Assembly (NCBI RefSeq): GCF_042675645.1
Contig: NZ_JBHTJH010000004.1
Location: 930,001-994,000, forward strand
Reading direction: 5' to 3'
Source of the DNA: Sungkyunkwania multivorans
GTDB lineage: Bacteria; Bacteroidota; Bacteroidia; Flavobacteriales; Flavobacteriaceae
DNA: 64,000 nt
This document shows, one piece after another, positions 59,697 to 64,000 of the stretch. Made by a program: the position numbers and the translations under genes. Each line of letters opens with the position of its first letter. Positions within the stretch are counted from its first letter, which is position 1. The notes under the pieces were generated by a model. The model ran no database searches. It was not told the DNA's origin and saw nothing but the letters and a program-made list of their open reading frames with translations.

Positions 59697-60660
59697 AGGA
59701 GCAATATCCAACTTTCTTGAAAAATATTATCTGCATTTCAATGCGGCGACGCTGGTAGATGCGGCAAAGGCCTATGAAGCACAATTAGAGAAAGATGCCA
59801 AGATGTTGGTTTCTCTGGCTGGTGCCATGAGTACCGCAGAACTAGGTAAAATATTTTCCGAGATGATACGAAAGGAGAAAGTGCATATCGTTTCATGCAC
59901 AGGCGCCAATTTGGAGGAAGATGTGATGAATCTGGTTGCACATAGCCATTATGTGAGGATTCCAAATTATAGAGATCTGACCCCTACAGAGGAATTCGAA
60001 CTTTTAGAAAAGGGCCTCAACCGAGTTACCGATACATGTATCCCCGAAGAAGAAGCGTTCAGGAGACTGCAAAAACATATTTTCAAGCTATGGAAAGATG
60101 CCGAAAGACAGGGGAAACGTTATTTCCCGCACGAATATATGTATCAGCTATTGCTATCCGGTGTGTTGGAGGAATATTACGAGATCGATATCAAGGACTC
60201 TTGGATGTATGCTGCGGCCAAGGCAAATCTTCCGATGGTGGTCCCAGGATGGGAAGACAGTACACTTGGTAATATCTTTGCAAGTTATGTGATGAAAGGA
60301 GAACTGCAAGCCAGCACGGTTAAGTCGGGTATCGAATATATGGCATACTTGGCTGATTGGTACACTTGGAATTCAGACAAGGGTGTCGGCTTTTTTCAGA
60401 TAGGAGGTGGCATTGCCGGTGATTTCCCTATCTGCGCGGTTCCCATGCTCTATCAGGACCTAGAAGAAGAGAATACCCCATTTTGGAGCTATTTCTGCCA
60501 GATAAGTGATTCTACGACTAGCTATGGCTCTTATTCTGGTGCCGTTCCAAATGAAAAGATCACTTGGGGTAAATTGGATATAGACACTCCGAAGTTTGTA
60601 ATAGAATCAGATGCTACCATCGTAGCACCATTAATATTTGCGTATATATTGAAGATGTAA
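59686..60660 (+). CDS. Deoxyhypusine-synthase homologue, probable homospermidine synthase
   Basis: 324 aa. DHS fold with the NAD-binding SLAGAMST and VSCTGAN segments and the catalytic lysine in TWGK (Lys296 from this start), equivalent to the WGK lysine of eukaryotic DHS. Bacteria have no eIF5A, so the enzyme is expected to transfer an aminobutyl group to putrescine to give homospermidine. This is consistent with homospermidine being the main polyamine of Flavobacteriaceae. ATG at 59686 is preferred over TTG at 59674. Follows speB with an 11-bp overlap. Confidence 0.85.
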   Translation: MSNRGAISNFLEKYYLHFNAATLVDAAKAYEAQLEKDAKMLVSLAGAMSTAELGKIFSEMIRKEKVHIVSCTGANLEEDVMNLVAHSHYVRIPNYRDLTPTEEFELLEKGLNRVTDTCIPEEEAFRRLQKHIFKLWKDAERQGKRYFPHEYMYQLLLSGVLEEYYEIDIKDSWMYAAAKANLPMVVPGWEDSTLGNIFASYVMKGELQASTVKSGIEYMAYLADWYTWNSDKGVGFFQIGGGIAGDFPICAVPMLYQDLEEENTPFWSYFCQISDSTTSYGSYSGAVPNEKITWGKLDIDTPKFVIESDATIVAPLIFAYILKM

Positions 60661-60663
60661 AAA

Positions 60664-61002
60664 ATGAAAAAAAAGATAGATCAGAATAAAAAACGTGTGA
60701 TCATAGATTTTAAGAAGCTCAACAAGGAATTGTTAGATCTTCTGGTGGAAAAGTTTCCTGAAGGATATGATGATGATGATATTATCACATTCAGAAATGC
60801 AAGCAATGAGATTCTTGAGTGCGTCGAGGTCGAAACTGATACGACCCGTTATCTGGTAAAGGTAAGTAAACGTCTCGTTCAGGTAATGGAAGATCACGAC
60901 GACGATAATGATGATGACGATGACAATATCGACGATGGTGAAGATAATTTCAACAATGAGGAAATTGATGATGAGGCCAACGAAGAGGAAAATTTCGATT
61001 GA
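60664..61002 (+). CDS. Small protein with hyperacidic C-terminal tail
   Basis: 112 aa. N-terminal half is basic (MKKKIDQNKKRVIIDFKKLNK, then LLDLLVEKFPEGYDDDD); the last 38 residues are almost all Asp, Glu or Asn. Starts 3 bp after the DHS stop, so part of the polyamine operon. The acidic tail could bind polyamines or basic partners. Function unknown; the GAT-rich DNA may be repeat-derived. Confidence 0.7.
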   Translation: MKKKIDQNKKRVIIDFKKLNKELLDLLVEKFPEGYDDDDIITFRNASNEILECVEVETDTTRYLVKVSKRLVQVMEDHDDDNDDDDDNIDDGEDNFNNEEIDDEANEEENFD

Positions 61003-61054
61003 AGTTAAGACCAGCCCAGAAAAAGTATCAACCATATCAAATCTTTAATCTATA

Positions 61055-61363
61055 ATGAAAACACTATTGATCACGCTGTTAATGTTCAACCTGGCGATAG
61101 CTCCAGGTGAGGGACAAGAGACCGTTACAGTCCTACTTAGTTTTGATGGATATGAAGAAGGTGTCTACTATTTCACTGATGAAGATGAGAATTCATATGA
61201 GTTTGAAGAGATAGAATCGAAAGCTTCTGCAAGATTTGATCTTACCGATGAGAAGTACAAGGGAAAGATATTCAAGGTAACCTATAAAGTGATGACAGAG
61301 ATCGATGAACTAGAGGAAGAGTACGATTCCTATGTCATAGTCGACCTAAAACTTGCAGAATAG
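61055..61363 (+). CDS. Secreted protein of unknown function
   Basis: 102 aa. Signal peptide about 1-20 (LITLLMFNLAIAPGEG), then an acidic mature chain with VTVLLSFDGYEEGVYYF and FKVTYKVM, a single small beta-sandwich. Located just after the polyamine operon with 52 bp between. No family recognised. Confidence 0.6.
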   Translation: MKTLLITLLMFNLAIAPGEGQETVTVLLSFDGYEEGVYYFTDEDENSYEFEEIESKASARFDLTDEKYKGKIFKVTYKVMTEIDELEEEYDSYVIVDLKLAE

Positions 61364-61410
61364 TATATTTGATTGGGCGGATCTCAAACAACGACCTGCC
61401 CATTACAAGA

Positions 61411-61827
61411 ATGAAAGCCCTAAAGAACATAGAGAAGTCGCGCCTATTGCTTGTGGATGGCCAGAAACTATTGGTATTAGAAAAGTTGACCAACAAAAAG
61501 CGCTACACGCTTCCCGGCGGTATTAAGAAGAAACATGAATCGCATTTAGCGGGTCTTATCAGGGAAACCTATGAAGAGATAGGAATTTTACTAGATAAGA
61601 GTGCCTTTAGATATATTGCCACGGAAAGAGTTAAAAAAAAGAATCTTATAAAACGGAAACACTACTTTGTGGCCAATGCCACTCTCGGTGTCCCAAAGTT
61701 GATGGAGCCGCAAAAATTTAAAGCGATCCTTTGGCTACCGTGGTATGAGGTCGTAAAATTCATGGATGCTTCAGACCGCGCAGCCGTTACCTTTTATTTT
61801 GAAGAACAAAAACGTATTGCTACTTAA
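61411..61827 (+). CDS. NUDIX hydrolase
   Basis: 138 aa. The Nudix box fits G-x5-E-x7-RE-U-x-EE-x-G-U exactly: GIKKKHES, HLAGLI, RETYEEIGI (about 41-63). Probably hydrolyses a nucleoside diphosphate derivative. ATG at 61411 preferred; the frame opens earlier at 61369 with TTG. Confidence 0.9.
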   Translation: MKALKNIEKSRLLLVDGQKLLVLEKLTNKKRYTLPGGIKKKHESHLAGLIRETYEEIGILLDKSAFRYIATERVKKKNLIKRKHYFVANATLGVPKLMEPQKFKAILWLPWYEVVKFMDASDRAAVTFYFEEQKRIAT

Positions 61828-61838
61828 AAACGACTATT

Positions 61839-62252
61839 ATGAAAGCTCAATTTCATCTCGCGCTTCCGTGTACAGACGTTAACCAAACCAGTGATTTCTA
61901 CACCGATCATCTTGGTGCTAAGCTTGGAAGAAAAAGCGAAAAATGGGTGGATGTCAATTTATTCGGCAACCAACTCACCTTTACAGAAGCCGGTAATTTT
62001 TCTTTTGACTTTAAGAATTATCGCTTGGGCGATCAGGTCTTGCCTTCTTTCCATTTTGGCGTAATCGTAGAAGTTGACCTCTGGGGTAAACTATATGCCA
62101 AACTCTTTCAGGCAGAATTAGAGGTGACTACTGAAGCAGTATTCATGCAGGACAAAGTGGGAGAACACCTTTCCTTTTTTGTAAAGGACCCCAATGGCTA
62201 TATGATAGAATTTAAAAGTTTTAAAGACGAGGCGGCCGTTTTCAAAGTATAA
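61839..62252 (+). CDS. VOC-family (glyoxalase/bleomycin resistance-like) protein
   Basis: 137 aa with two beta-alpha-beta-beta-beta halves. Metal/substrate positions: ALPCTDVNQTSDFYTDHLGAKLG split over residues 6-28, SFHFGVIVEVD and FVKDPNGYMIEFKSF. Starts 11 bp after the NUDIX stop. Ligand unknown. Confidence 0.88.
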   Translation: MKAQFHLALPCTDVNQTSDFYTDHLGAKLGRKSEKWVDVNLFGNQLTFTEAGNFSFDFKNYRLGDQVLPSFHFGVIVEVDLWGKLYAKLFQAELEVTTEAVFMQDKVGEHLSFFVKDPNGYMIEFKSFKDEAAVFKV

Positions 62253-62348
62253 GGTAAGCGGAGCAGCTACTGTTAAAAAACTGGACAATTCCATCAAGAT
62301 CAAGTATTGAAAAAATGCGATATTTAGATTCCTATAGTTGGAGTTAGA

Positions 62349-62450
62349 ATGATGAAGAAAGCAGGCGTCTTGGGTATGAACTTAAAGAAGTATTCGACAT
62401 TGTACGCCCAAAAGGTCGCACATGAAGATCCATTGAATATAATCAAATGA
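62349..62450 (+). CDS. Possible very small ORF (33 aa)
   Basis: Reads MMKKAGVLGMNLKKYSTLYAQ and ends NIIK. GGAG lies 9 bp upstream, a fair ribosome site for this genome. Lies between the glyoxalase-like and TerB-like genes. Nothing supports it beyond the frame and site; it may be chance. Confidence 0.2.
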   Translation: MMKKAGVLGMNLKKYSTLYAQKVAHEDPLNIIK

Positions 62451-62483
62451 TCACCCATCTAGGATGATCAGTGTAAGGAAAAG

Positions 62484-62876
62484 ATGATACCTGAATCGCT
62501 CAGAAATATTGAATTTTATAAGCATTTTGCCTCTTTGCTATATGCGATCGCTAATGCAGATAGAACGATAGAAGTCATTGAAAAGCGTAAGATCGTAGAA
62601 ATAGTAAAGGATATCGCAACAGACACGTTGGGGAGCTTAAACAGCGAGGATATCATCTATGAGACCTTGCGAGCGTTGATAAAGCAGCAATGCTCCTCAG
62701 AGCGGGCATTTACGACTTTTAGTGAATTCTACTACTCAAATAAAAAAGAGTTCACTACCGAGCTTAAAGCAACGCTTTTATCGACTTGTGACAAAATCGT
62801 GCATGCGTTCTCCGGCCGCAATAAATCCGAATTAATAGTGTACACAAAGCTCGTATTGTTATTCAAAGATGCATGA
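62484..62876 (+). CDS. TerB-like helical protein (tentative)
   Basis: 130 aa, all-helical. The pattern FYKHFASLLYAIANADRTIEVIEKRKIVEIV is that of TerB-fold proteins, where ADRTI corresponds to the acidic metal-binding AxDG-like turn. No signal peptide. Function uncertain. Confidence 0.55.
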   Translation: MIPESLRNIEFYKHFASLLYAIANADRTIEVIEKRKIVEIVKDIATDTLGSLNSEDIIYETLRALIKQQCSSERAFTTFSEFYYSNKKEFTTELKATLLSTCDKIVHAFSGRNKSELIVYTKLVLLFKDA

Positions 62877-63027
62877 TGTTTTAAAAGTTATAGAATGCTA
62901 ATGAAAAAGAGTTCCCATTAGGGCATAAGTGACACCTGCATATCGCCTCTAGAATAAACTAAATTGGGTTCGTTCTTCTACACAATTTTTTTGTTAACTT
63001 AAGGGGATATTAAAAAACGTAAACAAC

Positions 63028-63390
63028 ATGAATTATTTTATCATCGTACTACAATGTATCGTTGCTTTAAGTATTTTAAATGTCTGGCTTGTCCAGCCAA
63101 AGAAAGCGACCCGCTGGCGTGGCGGAAATGCTACAACGATCATTGAAGAATTTAAGGTGTATGGCCTTCCTGTATGGATGTGTTATTTGGTAGGCACTTT
63201 AAAAGTACTTCTTGCATTGGGGCTTATTGCCGCCATTTGGTATCCAGAATTAAAACAACCTTCCAGTTTGGGATTGGCGGCCTTGTTATTGGGTTCCATC
63301 ACGATGCATTTTAAAATAAGTGACCCGTTGATAAAGTCGTTTCCTGCGGCACTCTTCATGACGATGTGCTTATTGATCGCCTTTCTCTAG
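63028..63390 (+). CDS. DoxX-like membrane protein (copy 1)
   Basis: 120 aa with four membrane segments. Contains RGGNATTIIEEFKVYGLPVWM and a helix-rich end matching the DoxX-like fold. Its TAG overlaps the TAG of the convergent second DoxX-like gene. Role unknown, perhaps redox-related. Confidence 0.8.
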   Translation: MNYFIIVLQCIVALSILNVWLVQPKKATRWRGGNATTIIEEFKVYGLPVWMCYLVGTLKVLLALGLIAAIWYPELKQPSSLGLAALLLGSITMHFKISDPLIKSFPAALFMTMCLLIAFL

Positions 63391-63752
63391 CGAATAACTT
63401 CCAGTTGCCATAGGGCATAATAGCGATAACTTAGATAGATACAGAGGATAGCAAATATCAACGCTGGCAACGATCGTAGAAAGCTATCCTTGATCTTTAA
63501 TCGCACGCTATACCCAGCAAGCATAAGCAAGAAAAGTCCGCATGAAGAAAAGAAAGCGAGGAAAGGACTTCCCCAAACACCGATCAAAATACCTGTGGCT
63601 CCTATCAATTGAAGACTTCCCGTCAATACTCTTTGTTTTGCGAGTCCATATCGTATAAACTCTGATTTCATATAATGAGTGGTCAAACAAGAGATTCCAA
63701 AATAGATGAATGATACCGCTGTGAAAATGCTTATGATACTCAGAAAATCCAT
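63387..63752 (-). CDS. DoxX-like membrane protein (copy 2)
   Basis: 121 aa with four membrane segments (VSFIYFGISCLTTHYM near the start, then YGLAKQRVLTGSLQLIGATGI). Same fold class as its convergent partner at 63028 but diverged. Tail-to-tail stops share the four bases CTAG (63387-63390). Confidence 0.8.
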   Translation of the reverse strand: MDFLSIISIFTAVSFIYFGISCLTTHYMKSEFIRYGLAKQRVLTGSLQLIGATGILIGVWGSPFLAFFSSCGLFLLMLAGYSVRLKIKDSFLRSLPALIFAILCIYLSYRYYALWQLEVIR

Positions 63753-63857
63753 TTGCTAGGTAATTATTAGTGAATCTCATCTTCAACGATTCCAATGCTT
63801 CATGGGAAAGCAGCCTGAAGTTTTGACGAAATTACGACCCCAAAACGTACTTAACAA

Positions 63858-64000
63858 ATGATATATGTAGATATCAGCAGGGCATGGATGATATTTCATG
63901 CAAACCAGGTCGACCAAAGGTATAACGGTCGAGATATCATTGGTCACAATTCGATCGATTATAAAGATGATTCAACAGAAAGTAGTTTCAATTGCTCACA
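63858..64000 (+). CDS. Possible 5' fragment of a gene running off the window
   Basis: An ATG at 63858 opens a frame (MIYVDISRAWMIFHANQVDQ and onward) with no stop for 47 codons up to the window end. No ribosome-site or family signal is available, so this is only a candidate. Confidence 0.25.
   Translation, partial: MIYVDISRAWMIFHANQVDQRYNGRDIIGHNSIDYKDDSTESSFNCS

Noticed and set aside
1..64000. tRNA, rRNA, CRISPR, prophage or complete insertion sequence
   Set aside because: Scanned for cloverleaf-like, array-like and transposase-like signals; none was recognised in the window.

Overview
The window looks like chromosomal DNA of a marine-type Bacteroidota, most likely family Flavobacteriaceae. 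The reasons are: roughly 40% GC; A-rich leaders without strong Shine-Dalgarno sites; several candidate promoters of the Bacteroidota form TTG-N19-24-TAnnTTTG; lipoproteins whose lipobox Cys is followed by Ser/Asp-rich export signals; a short (287 aa) sigma-70 protein; a CarboxypepD_reg-like protein; a DUF6090-type protein; and a fused HisB and HisIE. No tRNA, rRNA, CRISPR array, prophage or complete insertion sequence was seen. Family names come from motif recognition alone; nothing was searched.

Layout. (1) 64-8410: complete histidine operon hisG-D-C-B-H-A-(DinB-like)-F-IE plus a small membrane protein, with a candidate leader terminator at the left edge and three related palindromic elements placed just behind the stops of hisB, hisH and hisF. 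(2) 8407-16503: small and envelope proteins, an ECF sigma factor with a membrane partner, several lipoproteins and two tandem OmpA-type lipoproteins. (3) 16627-25544: exonuclease/GIY-YIG fusion, universal stress protein with an SLC13-type transporter, PEP carboxykinase, a pseudouridine synthase, an unusual minus-strand cluster of three very small proteins (28, 28 and 44 aa), a DUF1456 protein and a DEAD-box helicase. (4) 25571-32333: Lrp/AsnC regulator, a tightly packed five-gene run (DinB, DUF1272, unknown, GNAT, lipoprotein), an SRPBCC-ArsR operon with two matching operator palindromes, a predicted exported methyltransferase and two secreted proteins. (5) 32534-44192: peptidoglycan-binding protein, LURP-one-like protein, TMEM175-like channel, a DUF2953-GerW/YtfJ pair, a MACPF-like lipoprotein, a LolD/FtsX-type ABC pair and an MsbA-type exporter. 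(6) 44261-48931: aldehyde dehydrogenase-DUF779, cupin, SDR, EamA transporter, dodecin. (7) 49038-56092: a stress-flavoured block with MscS channel, two Dps ferritins, a second primary-like sigma factor, a patatin and CorA. (8) 56282-64000: a lipoprotein, a polyamine operon (arginine decarboxylase, agmatinase, deoxyhypusine-synthase homologue, hyperacidic protein) preceded by an Arg-rich upstream ORF, then NUDIX, glyoxalase-like, TerB-like and two convergent DoxX-like genes.

How genes work together. The his genes cover all steps from PRPP/ATP to histidine. SpeA-SpeB-DHS would take arginine to agmatine, putrescine and probably homospermidine, the polyamine typical of the family. The Dps, sigma and MscS genes suggest an iron/oxidative/osmotic stress block. 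The strongest candidate for something undescribed is the minus-strand cluster at 23322-23703: two 28-aa ORFs with nearly identical proteins but many silent nucleotide differences, a third ORF with the same MRTL start, and a strong terminator behind them.
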